This document shows, in pieces, positions 16,317-24,828 of a DNA stretch of 64,000 nt (position 1 is its first letter; every line of letters begins with the position of its first letter). The notes beneath the pieces were generated by a model. The model saw nothing but the letters and a program-made list of their open reading frames with translations, did not search any database and had not been told where the DNA came from. The stretch comes from Ectothiorhodospira marina (GTDB lineage Bacteria; Pseudomonadota; Gammaproteobacteria; Ectothiorhodospirales; Ectothiorhodospiraceae): the NCBI RefSeq assembly GCF_900109495.1, contig NZ_FOAA01000014.1, forward strand, positions 29,756 through 93,755. Reading direction: 5' to 3'. The translations under genes and the position numbers were made by a program.

Positions 16317-17086
16317 CCGATCCGCGGAGAACCCGTGAGTGCGGTCAGCTTGGTGGCGGTATAACCCCCACCAAGCTGGTTGAGTGCCTCACGGTCATGC
16401 AGTGTCAGCACCCCTGCCTTCTCGGATACATAGCCGCGACGCTTCCACTCCGCAAAGAAGCGACTCACCGTCTCCACGGTCAGGCCCAGCAGTTCGCCTG
16501 TTTCGGTGCGTGAAAGCGGCAGGGGGACCTGAGCATGGCCGCCGTTCTTGTCAGCCCAGTACAGCAGAAAGGTGGCCAGGCGCTCGTTGGCCTTCTTGGT
16601 GCCCAACTCGACTGCCAGGGTCTCCACCTGCTGCAGGGCAGCCGCCCATCGTGCCAGCAAGGCATTGTTCAGGGTGGGATGATCCGTCTGCAGGCGTTTG
16701 AGCACGCTCAACGGCAATCGACAGAGCTGCACGGGTGTGAGCGTCGTGGCGGTATGGTTGTAGGTCTGTCCCAGCAGGCTCTCCACCCCCATGATATCCC
16801 CCTGGGTAAGCAGACGCAGGATCTGCTCACGGCCATTGACGGCAGTACGAGTGAGCTTGATCACGCCATCCTTGAGGGTATAGGAGGCCAGGGCCTCGGC
16901 GTTTTCCTGGTAGATCACCTCGCCTGCAGGGATCACCAGGTGCTCGGACGGATTATTGAGTCTTTCGACCACGTCATCCGGCAGGGCACCGAACAGGCTC
17001 TCCGCGCGCACGGGGCAGCGCATGCAGTCGTTGTCCATGAGTGGGGCCGGCGGCCGGCCCCCGTTGGGTTTGTTTCGTATGCTCAT
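16313..17086 (-). CDS. FNR/CRP-family transcriptional regulator with an incomplete FNR cysteine set
   Basis: The 257-residue regulator has an N-terminal cysteine motif, a cyclic-nucleotide-type beta roll (about residues 33-145), a dimer helix and a C-terminal helix-turn-helix with LGLTVETVSRFFAEW. The recognition helix keeps Glu, Ser and Arg of FNR, which read TTGAT half-sites. E. coli FNR binds its 4Fe-4S cluster through Cys20, 23, 29 and 122. Here Cys21, Cys24 and Cys122 are present, but the position equivalent to Cys29 is Ser30. It may bind a cluster differently or sense NO. It is encoded 27 bases downstream of the DUF3365 heme protein. Confidence 0.9.
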   Translation of the reverse strand: MSIRNKPNGGRPPAPLMDNDCMRCPVRAESLFGALPDDVVERLNNPSEHLVIPAGEVIYQENAEALASYTLKDGVIKLTRTAVNGREQILRLLTQGDIMGVESLLGQTYNHTATTLTPVQLCRLPLSVLKRLQTDHPTLNNALLARWAAALQQVETLAVELGTKKANERLATFLLYWADKNGGHAQVPLPLSRTETGELLGLTVETVSRFFAEWKRRGYVSEKAGVLTLHDREALNQLGGGYTATKLTALTGSPRIG

Positions 17087-17113
17087 AGTGCCGGGCCAGT
17101 CCCGGTGATGTCG

Positions 17114-17689
17114 TTACATGGGTTGAACAAGGGTGAAGGCTCCACGAATTTGTCCTTCTGAATAACCCGTTGCCTGATCATCGGGGTATTTGCGCAACAG
17201 CGCCTGCTCCACATCGTAACGCACCTCAGTGCCATGACAGGTCATGCAGAGCTCGCCGGCAGGGATGGCACGCATGTAGCGGATCTGCCGGTCCCCATTC
17301 TCCTCCCGAACCTCGTAATGCTCCATGGTCTTGGGATCCTCACCCTCAGCCAGGCGCTCCTCGAAGGCATTGAGTACGCCACGCTCCCAATCGTCAGGGG
17401 CGTTGTCCGGATTGCGAAGCTGCAGGCTGGTGCGACCGGTCTGTATGCCGGTGCGGGTGGAGATTTCCTCGGCAATCTCGGGAGCGCGCTGGTGACAGAC
17501 GTCGATGGCATGTATCGGCCCCCCGTCTTCAACGGCCGTCTTGAGTTCAGTTTTCAAGGACTCGGAGAAGTGCTGAACCGCCTCCCGGGCCTGCTCCAAC
17601 CGGACCTCGGTATCATCCTGGGCCCAAACCGGTGTGTGGATCAGTGCCACCGTCACCAAGGCCAGACTGGGAAATTTCATTCGTCTCAT
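17114..17689 (-). CDS. Periplasmic DUF3365 (Tll0287-like) c-type heme protein
   Basis: The 191-residue precursor starts at ATG 17689 behind GGGGAGGGC; a longer frame to 17740 has no such site. It has a signal peptide ending PVWAQ, the DUF3365 core with DVCHQRAPEIAEEIS, and one c-type heme motif CMTCHG near residue 156. Tll0287-like domains are heme-binding sensors or redox proteins that occur alone or as the sensor part of kinases. It lies immediately upstream of the FNR-type regulator on the same strand, so it could report redox or gas state to the same circuit; that link is inference. Confidence 0.87.
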   Translation of the reverse strand: MRRMKFPSLALVTVALIHTPVWAQDDTEVRLEQAREAVQHFSESLKTELKTAVEDGGPIHAIDVCHQRAPEIAEEISTRTGIQTGRTSLQLRNPDNAPDDWERGVLNAFEERLAEGEDPKTMEHYEVREENGDRQIRYMRAIPAGELCMTCHGTEVRYDVEQALLRKYPDDQATGYSEGQIRGAFTLVQPM

Positions 17690-17807
17690 GTGAAGCCCTC
17701 CCCACGATTTCACTGTTTTCCCGGCACGGATACTTGCCATACTAGCATGAGATTACGCAATTAAATCCACACTGGAATAATGAAATACATGAAAGTTAGG
17801 ATGGGCG

Positions 17808-18353
17808 TCAGTCCTTCAACCGCAACAGCACAAGAACAGCACCGGTTCCCCCCAGGCTGGGTGGAGCCGAGCAGTAGGCCAGAACCTCGGAACGCTGTCT
17901 GAGCCATTGGGCTACACGACTCTTGAGCACGGGCCCCCGGTTGCTGGATCGCAACCCCTTGCCATGGATGATTCTCACGCAGCGCAGACGCCGTTCCCGG
18001 GCTTCGGCCAGGAACAGCGCCAGCGCTTGATGAGCCTCCCGGGCGAACAGACCATGAAGATCCAGTTCGTCGGCAATGCGATACTGTGCCCGGCGCAGTT
18101 TCCGAAACACCTGGCGCTGCAGACCTTCGGCCATGTAGATCAGTTCGTCGCCGGGTTGCACATCGGTGCCATCAAAGGGATCCTCCCCCAGGGCCTCGAT
18201 CACCCGACGGCGGTCTGCCTCGGCCTGGCGGGGTCGCGGTGGGGGAGGGCGGCGCTGCAAGGGCTGACGGTCGCTGCGCACGGGCCGCACCTGCCCGACC
18301 GCGGCCCGGAACAGGGCCATGTCGTCGTCCTCCGGCAGGTCGTTGGGGGGCAT
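17808..18353 (-). CDS. Smr-domain protein (SmrA/YdaL type)
   Basis: This 181-residue protein starts at ATG 18353, eight bases after GGAG. The N-terminal half is charged and Arg/Pro-rich; the C-terminal half (about residues 90-180) is an Smr domain with LDLHG and the IIHGKGLRSSNRG signature. Stand-alone Smr proteins are endonucleases, and some nick DNA or cleave RNA. It is divergent from surE, sharing a 76-base intergenic region. Confidence 0.88.
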   Translation of the reverse strand: MPPNDLPEDDDMALFRAAVGQVRPVRSDRQPLQRRPPPPRPRQAEADRRRVIEALGEDPFDGTDVQPGDELIYMAEGLQRQVFRKLRRAQYRIADELDLHGLFAREAHQALALFLAEARERRLRCVRIIHGKGLRSSNRGPVLKSRVAQWLRQRSEVLAYCSAPPSLGGTGAVLVLLRLKD

Positions 18354-18429
18354 GACAGATCTCCGTTGGGACATGCGTCTAACACGGGGTTTCCAGTATA
18401 TTAGCCACTTGACATCACAGTGACCCACT

Positions 18430-19185
18430 ATGCGTATCCTGCTCAGTAATGACGATGGTGTCCATGCACCGGGACTGCAACAACTGGCCAAGACCCTGCG
18501 AGGCCGAGGCCAGGTGACCGTGGTGGCGCCGGATCGGGATCGAAGCGGCGCCAGCAACTCACTCACGCTGTCTCGACCGCTGCGAGCCACTACCCTGGAC
18601 AATGGCGATGTGCGCGTGGACGGTACACCCACGGACTGTGTGCACCTGGCACTGACCGGACTGCTGGCCGAGGAGCCGGACATGGTCATCTCCGGCATCA
18701 ATGCCGGCGCCAACCTGGGTGACGATGTGCTCTATTCGGGCACGGTGGCTGCCGCCATGGAAGGGCGGTTTCTGGGGCTCCCGGCCATTGCCGTTTCCCT
18801 GGCAGGTCAGCAGCAATGCAAGCATTACGATTCTGCAGCTCAAGTGGTCCTGGAACTGCTGGATCGACTGCGGACCATTCCCTTGCCTTCCGACACCATC
18901 CTCAATGTCAACGTTCCCGACCTGCCCCGGGAAGAAATACTGGGTTACCAGGCCACCCGACTCGGGCATCGGCACAAGGCGGAGCCGGTGACCCGCTCCA
19001 CCGATCCCCGGGGGCGTCCCATTTACTGGGTAGGGCCCTCGGGCCCGGAGCAGGATGCCGGGTTGGGCACCGACTTTCATGCCGTGCGTTCCGGGTACGT
19101 CTCGGTGACGCCGATTCAGGTGGACCTGACCCGCTATGAGGCCATGGACATCGTCAGCCGCTGGCTCACGGAGGGCGAGGCTTGA
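18430..19185 (+). CDS. surE: 5'/3'-nucleotidase SurE
   Basis: A 251-residue metal-dependent nucleotidase with the N-terminal NDDG metal site (residues 7-10), [10 protein letters not shown] near residue 39, and [13 protein letters not shown] near residue 90, all family-invariant. SurE dephosphorylates nucleoside monophosphates and is a stationary-phase survival protein. It heads the classic surE-pcm-yqaA-nlpD-rpoS series and is coupled to pcm by a TTGA overlap. Confidence 0.95.
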   Translation: MRILLSNDDGVHAPGLQQLAKTLRGRGQVTVVAPDRDRSGASNSLTLSRPLRATTLDNGDVRVDGTPTDCVHLALTGLLAEEPDMVISGINAGANLGDDVLYSGTVAAAMEGRFLGLPAIAVSLAGQQQCKHYDSAAQVVLELLDRLRTIPLPSDTILNVNVPDLPREEILGYQATRLGHRHKAEPVTRSTDPRGRPIYWVGPSGPEQDAGLGTDFHAVRSGYVSVTPIQVDLTRYEAMDIVSRWLTEGEA

Positions 19186-19847
19186 ATCATGATCTGACCG
19201 GAATCGGCATGACCTCCCAGCGCGCCCGGGATCGCCTGGCCGGGCGTCTTCGGGAACTGGGCATCCAGGATCCCCGTGTGCTGGAGGTCATACGCGCCAC
19301 GCCCCGCCATCTGTTCGTGGATGAGGCCCTGGCGCATCGTGCCTATGAAAACACCGCGCTGCCCATCGGTTTTGGCCAGACCATCTCCCAGCCCTTTATC
19401 GTCGCGCGCATGACAGAAGCCCTGCTGGCCGAAGCCACGCCACACATGGTGCTGGAGATTGGCACGGGATCCGGGTATCAGGCAGCTGTGCTGGCGCAAC
19501 TGGTGGAGCGGGTGATCAGTCTCGAGAGGATTCGCCCGCTGCAGCGCCAGGCCCGTGAGGTGCTCAGCCTCATGCGATTGCAGAATATCAGCCTGCGCCA
19601 TGTGGATGGCAATCATGGCTGGCCGGAAAATGCCCCCTATGATGCCATCCTGCTCACTGCGGCGCCCCGGGTGATCCCCGAGACCCTGCTGCTGCAACTG
19701 AACATGGGTGGGCAGTTACTGGCGCCGGTGGGCGAGGAAAGTGGAGCCCAGACCCTGGTGCGCATCACTCGCACCCCCGAGGCCTATGTCAAACAGGACC
19801 TGGGCCCGGTGAGCTTTGTGCCGCTGTTGCCGGGAGAGGTGTCATGA
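19182..19847 (+). CDS. pcm: Protein-L-isoaspartate O-methyltransferase
   Basis: The 221-residue enzyme has the SAM-binding motif [15 protein letters not shown] and the isoaspartate-recognition segment [19 protein letters not shown]. It repairs isomerised aspartates in aged proteins. The start is TTG 19182, seven bases after GGAGGGCG; homologues commonly begin with a GIGMTSQR stretch, which supports it over the internal ATG 19209. The stop overlaps the yqaA-like start. Confidence 0.94.
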   Translation: MNHDLTGIGMTSQRARDRLAGRLRELGIQDPRVLEVIRATPRHLFVDEALAHRAYENTALPIGFGQTISQPFIVARMTEALLAEATPHMVLEIGTGSGYQAAVLAQLVERVISLERIRPLQRQAREVLSLMRLQNISLRHVDGNHGWPENAPYDAILLTAAPRVIPETLLLQLNMGGQLLAPVGEESGAQTLVRITRTPEAYVKQDLGPVSFVPLLPGEVS

Positions 19848-20428
19848 GGCTTTTTGGTCCCTTGTATGATCGGGTCATGACCTGGTCGCGGCATCGCCAT
19901 GCACCACGTTACCTGGCGGCCTTGTCCTTTGCGGAATCGTCTTTTTTTCCCGTACCCCCCGACGTGATGTTGGCCCCCATGGTGGCCGCGCGTCCCGATC
20001 GAGGTCCGCGCCTGGCCCTGATGACCACGGTATTTTCCGTATTGGGCGGGTTGCTCGGGTACCTGCTGGGCTATCTGGCCTTTGAACTGCTGCAGCCGAT
20101 GGTCATCAGCGCCGGCTATGGGGATGAGTTGATCCAGGCACAGGAGTGGTTCTCCGTGTGGGGCGTCTGGGTGGTCCTGGTGGCTGGTTTTTCACCCATT
20201 CCCTACAAGCTCTTCACCATCACCGCCGGAGCCATGTCCATGGCGGTGCTACCCTTCGTGGTCGCTTCATTCCTGGGTCGGGGGGCACGCTTCTTTGCTG
20301 TGGCCCTCATCCTCGGTTGGCTTGGGCCCCGGATGGAACCGCGCCTGCGCCCCTATATCGAATGGATAGGGTGGGCGTCGGTTGTCCTGCTGGTTTTGGC
20401 GGTCATCATTTATCAGTTACAGGGGTGA
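19844..20428 (+). CDS. YqaA/DedA-type membrane protein (VTT domain)
   Basis: This 194-residue integral membrane protein has the SNARE-associated/VTT fold, with [16 protein letters not shown] near residue 26, a Gly-rich transmembrane hairpin, and [15 protein letters not shown] near residue 120, followed by two more helices. The DedA superfamily includes polyprenyl-phosphate and phospholipid transporters; YqaA members are encoded in the surE-rpoS block in many gammaproteobacteria. It overlaps pcm as ATGA. Confidence 0.9.
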   Translation: MRLFGPLYDRVMTWSRHRHAPRYLAALSFAESSFFPVPPDVMLAPMVAARPDRGPRLALMTTVFSVLGGLLGYLLGYLAFELLQPMVISAGYGDELIQAQEWFSVWGVWVVLVAGFSPIPYKLFTITAGAMSMAVLPFVVASFLGRGARFFAVALILGWLGPRMEPRLRPYIEWIGWASVVLLVLAVIIYQLQG

Positions 20429-20438
20429 GAAACAGACA

Positions 20439-21272
20439 GTGCGCATGGCAGCGGTGGCAGCCTGGGTGTTCATCCTGCTGATGCTGGCCGCCTGTGGCAC
20501 GCTGCAGAGATCAGGTGAATTGGGATTCCGTTCAGGTGTGCATACGGTGCGCCATCACGAGACCCTGTATGCCATCGCATGGCGGTATGGCCTTGAATGG
20601 CAGGATCTGGCCCGCTGGAACGACATCGACGAGCCCTACACCATCTATCCCGGACAGCGTTTGCGCATGAATCCCCCATCCGGTGATCGTCAACCTGCCG
20701 TGGCGCAGGCGCCCCCGGCCCAGCGGGGTGGGACGCCCCGCGAGACCCGCAACGAACCTCCACCAAGACTACAGCCCCGCCCGGTTGAACAGCGGGCTGA
20801 TACGGGGCCGCCCGCCTCCTCCGGGGATCGTCCTCAAGCTAGACCCTCCCCGCCCTCCACGAGTGCCCCCCCCACCCAGCGCAGTGCTGCCTCCAGCGGG
20901 CCCATCGATTGGCGATGGCCCACCGATGGCGAGGTGATACGTGCATTCCCGGCCTCCGGTACAGGCAAGCGGGGGATCGGTATCGCCGGGCAGGCAGGCC
21001 AGTCGGTGCGGGCCGCGGCCAAGGGGCGAGTGGTCTATAGCGGAAGTGGACTTGTCGGATATGGAAAGCTTATCATCGTGAAGCACGATGATACCTATCT
21101 CAGTGCCTATGCGCACAATGAGAAAATCCTTGTAAATGAAGGGTCTGAGGTGTCTCAGGGGCAGGAGATTGCGCTCCTGGGGGACACCGGAACCGATCGC
21201 CCCATGCTGCATTTCGAGATTCGAAAAGACGGGAGGCCCGTGGATCCATCAAGCTATTTGCCAGACCGATAA
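20439..21272 (+). CDS. nlpD: Lipoprotein NlpD with LysM and degenerate M23 (LytM) domain
   Basis: The 277-residue lipoprotein is best started at GTG 20439, nine bases after GGGGTGAG; ATG 20445 is too far from that site. It has lipobox LAAC (Cys19), a LysM peptidoglycan-binding motif (about residues 32-77), a Pro/Arg/Ser-rich spacer, and a C-terminal LytM domain (about 160-275). The M23 zinc ligands are lost: GIGIAGQAG replaces the HxxxD motif and the HLHFE block reads MLHFE. Such degenerate LytM factors activate amidase AmiC at the septum. It is followed by rpoS, whose main promoter usually lies inside nlpD. Confidence 0.94.
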   Translation: MRMAAVAAWVFILLMLAACGTLQRSGELGFRSGVHTVRHHETLYAIAWRYGLEWQDLARWNDIDEPYTIYPGQRLRMNPPSGDRQPAVAQAPPAQRGGTPRETRNEPPPRLQPRPVEQRADTGPPASSGDRPQARPSPPSTSAPPTQRSAASSGPIDWRWPTDGEVIRAFPASGTGKRGIGIAGQAGQSVRAAAKGRVVYSGSGLVGYGKLIIVKHDDTYLSAYAHNEKILVNEGSEVSQGQEIALLGDTGTDRPMLHFEIRKDGRPVDPSSYLPDR

Positions 21273-21307
21273 AACCTAAGGGGCAACCGCCCCGCACAGG
21301 AGGTCAC

Positions 21308-22375
21308 ATGCCGAGAAGGCGAGATAAGAGCCCCGTGTACGAGGATGATGAGGAGAAGGTTGAGGCGGAAGGACTGTCGGCATCCGGAGATCGGGTGAAG
21401 GTGTCACTGGATGACACAGAGGAAAGCGATGGCACGCCGGCACTTTCGGACGAGGTGGTGGGGTCGGCGACCGAAAATGATGCGGAAGAGGAGAGTGAGG
21501 AAGGCGAGGTCGTATTTGCCGCGGGAGAACCGCCAAGAGCCGATCTGGACGCCACTCGACTGTACCTCAGCGAGATCGAGTTCTCTCCTTTGCTGACACC
21601 GGAGGAGGAGGTGTATTACTCCCGTCTGGCCCAGAAAGGAGACGAGACCGGTCGACGCAAGATGATCGAGTGCAATCTGCGCCTTGTCGTCAAGATTGCC
21701 CGTCGCTACATGAATCGGGGCCTGGCGCTGCTGGATCTCATTGAGGAAGGCAACCTGGGTCTGATCCGGGCCGTGGAGAAGTTCGATCCCGAGCGCGGCT
21801 TCCGCTTTTCCACCTACGCCACTTGGTGGATCCGACAGACCATTGAGCGGGCCATCATGAACCAGACCCGCACCATTCGTCTGCCCATCCACGTGATCAA
21901 GGAACTGAATGTCTACCTGCGCGCCGCCCGGAAGCTGGCCCAGGAACTGGACCACGAGCCCACAGCTGAGGAAGTGGCCCGCCACCTGGATAAGCCGGTA
22001 CAGGACGTCAAGCGGATGCTGGCCCTCTCCGAGCGCGTGACCTCGGTGGATCTCCCCATTGGCAAGGAGGGTGACCGCCCCTTGCTGGATGTGATTCCCG
22101 ACGAACAGACACCCGAGCCCGCGGATCTCGTCCAGGACGAGGATGTGGTGCAGTACGTGGATGACTGGCTCATGGAGCTGGACGAGAAGCAGCGGGAGGT
22201 GATCGTCCGCCGCTTCGGTCTGCACGGGTTTGAGCGTTCCACCCTGGAGCAGGTGGGCTTTGAACTGGGTGTTACCCGGGAGCGGGTACGGCAGATACAG
22301 ATGGATGCCCTGAAAAGGCTGCGCAAGATCCTGGAAAGTCGGGGGTTTTCGGAGGATACGCTGCTGCAGAACTGA
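21308..22375 (+). CDS. rpoS: RNA polymerase sigma factor RpoS (sigma-38)
   Basis: A 355-residue sigma-70 family factor with an acidic N-terminal extension (residues 1-75), region 1.2 [21 protein letters not shown], region 2 with [16 protein letters not shown] and [16 protein letters not shown], region 3, and region 4 ending with the helix-turn-helix [11 protein letters not shown]. Its position right after nlpD and the short region 1 identify RpoS rather than RpoD. It controls stationary-phase and stress genes. An ATG at 21308 follows AGGAGG. The partner-switch genes at 34.2-36.3 kb could feed into it. Confidence 0.95.
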   Translation: MPRRRDKSPVYEDDEEKVEAEGLSASGDRVKVSLDDTEESDGTPALSDEVVGSATENDAEEESEEGEVVFAAGEPPRADLDATRLYLSEIEFSPLLTPEEEVYYSRLAQKGDETGRRKMIECNLRLVVKIARRYMNRGLALLDLIEEGNLGLIRAVEKFDPERGFRFSTYATWWIRQTIERAIMNQTRTIRLPIHVIKELNVYLRAARKLAQELDHEPTAEEVARHLDKPVQDVKRMLALSERVTSVDLPIGKEGDRPLLDVIPDEQTPEPADLVQDEDVVQYVDDWLMELDEKQREVIVRRFGLHGFERSTLEQVGFELGVTRERVRQIQMDALKRLRKILESRGFSEDTLLQN

Positions 22376-22380
22376 AGCAT

Positions 22381-22755
22381 TCAGTTCGGGATCAACAACG
22401 CCGCTGCCACCCGGCGCCCCTCGCCCATGATGATGTTGTAGGTGCGACATGCCGCTGAGGTATCCATCACCTCCAGACCGACGCCCCGATCACGCAGGGC
22501 ACGCAGCACATCCCGGGGTGGCCAGCGCAGGACAGGGCCTGTGCCCAGCAGTACGATCTCCGGCTGCAGGGCCAGCACGGGCTCGAAGACCTCGGGCTGC
22601 AGGTCTTCAACTTGGGCGACCGGCCAACGGGGTATCAACTGGTCGGGCAGCACCACCAGGCTCTCGTGATGAGGTACCTGATTCACCTGCACACCACCGC
22701 CTCCATAGGCAGTGATGATGTTCTGGCCTTCGCCATACTCGCGCCTCATCTTCAT
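22381..22755 (-). CDS. Mth938-domain (DUF498/NDUFAF3-like) protein
   Basis: A 124-residue single-domain protein with ITAYGGGGVQVN near the N-terminus, PEIVLLGTGP near the middle and GVGLEVMDTSAACRTYNII, all characteristic of the Mth938/DUF498 fold. The human relative NDUFAF3 helps assemble complex I; bacterial function is not established. The start at ATG 22755 is chosen over a TTG at 22791, although neither has a clear ribosome-binding site. The stop lies six bases from the rpoS stop. It is divergent from alaC. Confidence 0.87.
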   Translation of the reverse strand: MKMRREYGEGQNIITAYGGGGVQVNQVPHHESLVVLPDQLIPRWPVAQVEDLQPEVFEPVLALQPEIVLLGTGPVLRWPPRDVLRALRDRGVGLEVMDTSAACRTYNIIMGEGRRVAAALLIPN

Positions 22756-22820
22756 GGTACGAAAAGTACAACCCGGCCGGGCCACTGGCAAGCCGTGGTA
22801 CCTGGCCCCGAGCGCACTGA

Positions 22821-22849
22821 TTGACAGCCCCCGGGTGCCCCTTTATTGT
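22821..22849 (+). promoter_or_regulatory. Candidate sigma-70 promoter of alaC
   Basis: A perfect TTGACA (22821-22826), a 17-base spacer and TATTGT (22844-22849) lie 45 bases before the chosen GTG start at 22894. The earlier in-frame TTG at 22846 falls inside this -10 element, which argues against it as a start. Confidence 0.55.
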
Positions 22850-22893
22850 TTCTGGTTTCCCTTTTTCCGACCATCCAGCCCTTGGAAACACCC

Positions 22894-24093
22894 GTGATCG
22901 ACGACTTTCCCAGAATCAAGCGTCTTCCGCCGTATGTCTTCAGCATTGTCAACGACCTGAAGGCCAAGGCCCGCGCCCGTGGCGAGGATGTGATTGATTT
23001 CGGTATGGGGAATCCAGACCAGCCCACGCCCCCTCACATCGTCGAAAAGCTCGTGGAGGTGGCCCGCCGAGGCGACACCCATCGCTACTCCGTGTCCAAG
23101 GGCATTCCGCGTCTGCGGCGGGCCATCTGTCACTGGTACAAGGACAATTACGATGTGGACCTGGATCCGGAGACCGAATCCATCGTGACCATCGGCTCCA
23201 AGGAGGGTCTGGCCCACCTGGCTTTGGCCACCCTGGGGCCCGGCGACGCGGTGCTGGTGCCCAACCCGGCCTATCCCATTCATCCTTACGGTTGCGTCAT
23301 TGCTGGCGCCGATATCCGTCATGTGCCCCTGACACCGGATGTGGATTTCTTCGCGGAACTGGAGCGAGGTATCCAGGAATCCTGGCCGCGACCAAAGATG
23401 TTGATCCTGAATTTCCCGGCCAACCCCACCACCCAGTGTGTCGACCTGGAATTCTTTGAGAGAGTGGTGGCCATTGCCCGGGAGCACAAGATCTGGGTCG
23501 TGCACGATCTGGCCTATGCAGAGATTGTCTTTGATGGCTACAAGGCTCCCTCCATCCTGCAGGTGCCTGGGGCCAAGGATCTGGCGGTGGAGTTCTACAC
23601 CCTATCCAAGAGCTACAACATGCCGGGCTGGCGCGTGGGTTTCATGTGTGGCAATCCCACGCTGGTAGCGGCCCTGGGACGCATCAAGTCCTACCTGGAC
23701 TACGGCACCTTCACACCCATTCAGGTGGCGGCCATCGCCGCGCTGGAAGGCCCTCAAGACTGTGTGGAGGAGATTCGCCAACTCTATCTCAGCCGCCGGG
23801 ATGTGCTTTGCGACGGGTTGAATGCCCTGGGCTGGGAAGTGGAAAAGCCCAAGGCCACCATGTTCGTCTGGGCACCCATTCCGGAACCTTACCGCGAGAT
23901 GGGGTCGCTGGAGTTCTGCAAGAAACTGCTGCGTGATGCCAAGGTGGCTGTCTCGCCGGGCATCGGTTTTGGCAGTCAGGGTGACACCCATGTGCGCTTC
24001 GGTCTGATCGAGAACGAGCACCGTACCCGCCAGGCCCTGCGTGGCATCAAGGCCATGTTCCGGGAAGATCAGCGAGCGGCCAAGATCGCCTGA
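22894..24093 (+). CDS. alaC: Alanine-forming aminotransferase AlaC (class I/II)
   Basis: The 399-residue PLP enzyme closely follows E. coli AlaC (glutamate-pyruvate aminotransferase): RLPPYVFxI at the N-terminus, [30 protein letters not shown], the PLP lysine in [15 protein letters not shown] and the C-terminal [10 protein letters not shown]. The start is GTG 22894. In many relatives alaC directly precedes hom and thrC; here it is separated from them by the 15-kb chemosensory block. After the stop, 332 bases carry no gene. Confidence 0.93.
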   Translation: MIDDFPRIKRLPPYVFSIVNDLKAKARARGEDVIDFGMGNPDQPTPPHIVEKLVEVARRGDTHRYSVSKGIPRLRRAICHWYKDNYDVDLDPETESIVTIGSKEGLAHLALATLGPGDAVLVPNPAYPIHPYGCVIAGADIRHVPLTPDVDFFAELERGIQESWPRPKMLILNFPANPTTQCVDLEFFERVVAIAREHKIWVVHDLAYAEIVFDGYKAPSILQVPGAKDLAVEFYTLSKSYNMPGWRVGFMCGNPTLVAALGRIKSYLDYGTFTPIQVAAIAALEGPQDCVEEIRQLYLSRRDVLCDGLNALGWEVEKPKATMFVWAPIPEPYREMGSLEFCKKLLRDAKVAVSPGIGFGSQGDTHVRFGLIENEHRTRQALRGIKAMFREDQRAAKIA

Positions 24094-24425
24094 GCGCGTC
24101 AGGCCCTGTGGGGGTGAGTGGCCGCGCCGCCGCCCCCCGATTGTTTGGCTCCCCCTTCATTTTCGCCGCATCCGGCCGCTAAGACAGTGGACGGTGCGTT
24201 GGCGTGTGTTCGAGCGGAAATTGGCCGCACTCAATGCTGCATTGCAAGAGAGAAACCCGTCACAAAACGGTTCCCGATATCGGACACCTGAGGTAGCATG
24301 CAGGTAGATGGACGCAATACCGGGAGTGAATGATTTTTCTCATTTTTATTGGGGGTATGGGGGCAGACCACGCCGTAACCCGCCCGCTCAAGGTCAAGTC
24401 TTAAGGGAAGGGGAGTACGTACCAC
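24094..24425. other. Non-coding region upstream of the chemosensory operon
   Basis: These 332 bases between alaC and cheY hold no convincing gene. They contain a perfect ten-base palindrome CCGATATCGG (24274-24283), an AT-rich patch (24331-24350) that is unusual for this region, and AAGGGAAGGGGAG before the cheY ATG. GCCGCTAAGA near 24175 resembles the flagellar sigma-28 -10 element, but no matching -35 is present. The chemosensory operon promoter is probably here. Confidence 0.4.
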
Positions 24426-24791
24426 ATGGCCAAGTCAATTCTTACGGTGGACGATTCCGCGTCGATTCGCCAGATGGTGTCCTTCACGCTCAAGGGGGCC
24501 GGTTACACTGTCACCGAGGCGGTGGATGGGCAGGACGGTCTGGACAAGGCCCGTTCCGGCAATTTCAATCTGATTTTTACTGATCAGAACATGCCTCGGC
24601 TGGATGGCCTCAGCCTGATCAAGGAACTGCGCGCGCTGCCGCAGTACAAGAGTGTGCCGATTCTGATGCTCACCACCGAATCCGGCGAAGCCATGAAGGC
24701 CCAGGGACGTTCTGCCGGAGCCACGGGTTGGCTGGTGAAACCTTTCGATCCCCAGAAGCTTCTCGAGGTTGTGCGTAAGGTGATCGGCTGA
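24426..24791 (+). CDS. cheY: CheY-type single-domain response regulator
   Basis: The 121-residue receiver domain has the acidic pair Asp9/Asp10, phosphoacceptor Asp53 (IFTDQNMP), Thr83 and Lys105 (LVKPFDP), a complete active site. The Trp at 102 replaces the Tyr usual at the output face of flagellar CheY. It is phosphorylated by the CheA encoded 38 bases downstream. It heads the operon, as cheY2 does in the Pseudomonas Che2 cluster. Confidence 0.93.
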   Translation: MAKSILTVDDSASIRQMVSFTLKGAGYTVTEAVDGQDGLDKARSGNFNLIFTDQNMPRLDGLSLIKELRALPQYKSVPILMLTTESGEAMKAQGRSAGATGWLVKPFDPQKLLEVVRKVIG

Positions 24792-24828
24792 TCATCACAC
24801 CCCTGACATTCCTTGAAGGAGGACGGGA

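Noticed and set aside
20439..21272. Active M23 endopeptidase
   Set aside because: The zinc-binding His and Asp residues are replaced, so it is an NlpD-type activator rather than a peptidase.
22846..22893. TTG 22846 as the alaC start
   Set aside because: It overlaps the -10 element of a good TTGACA promoter and homologues begin near GTG 22894.
24165..24185. A sigma-28 promoter (GCCGCTAA) upstream of cheY
   Set aside because: No TAAA-like -35 element is found at the required distance.
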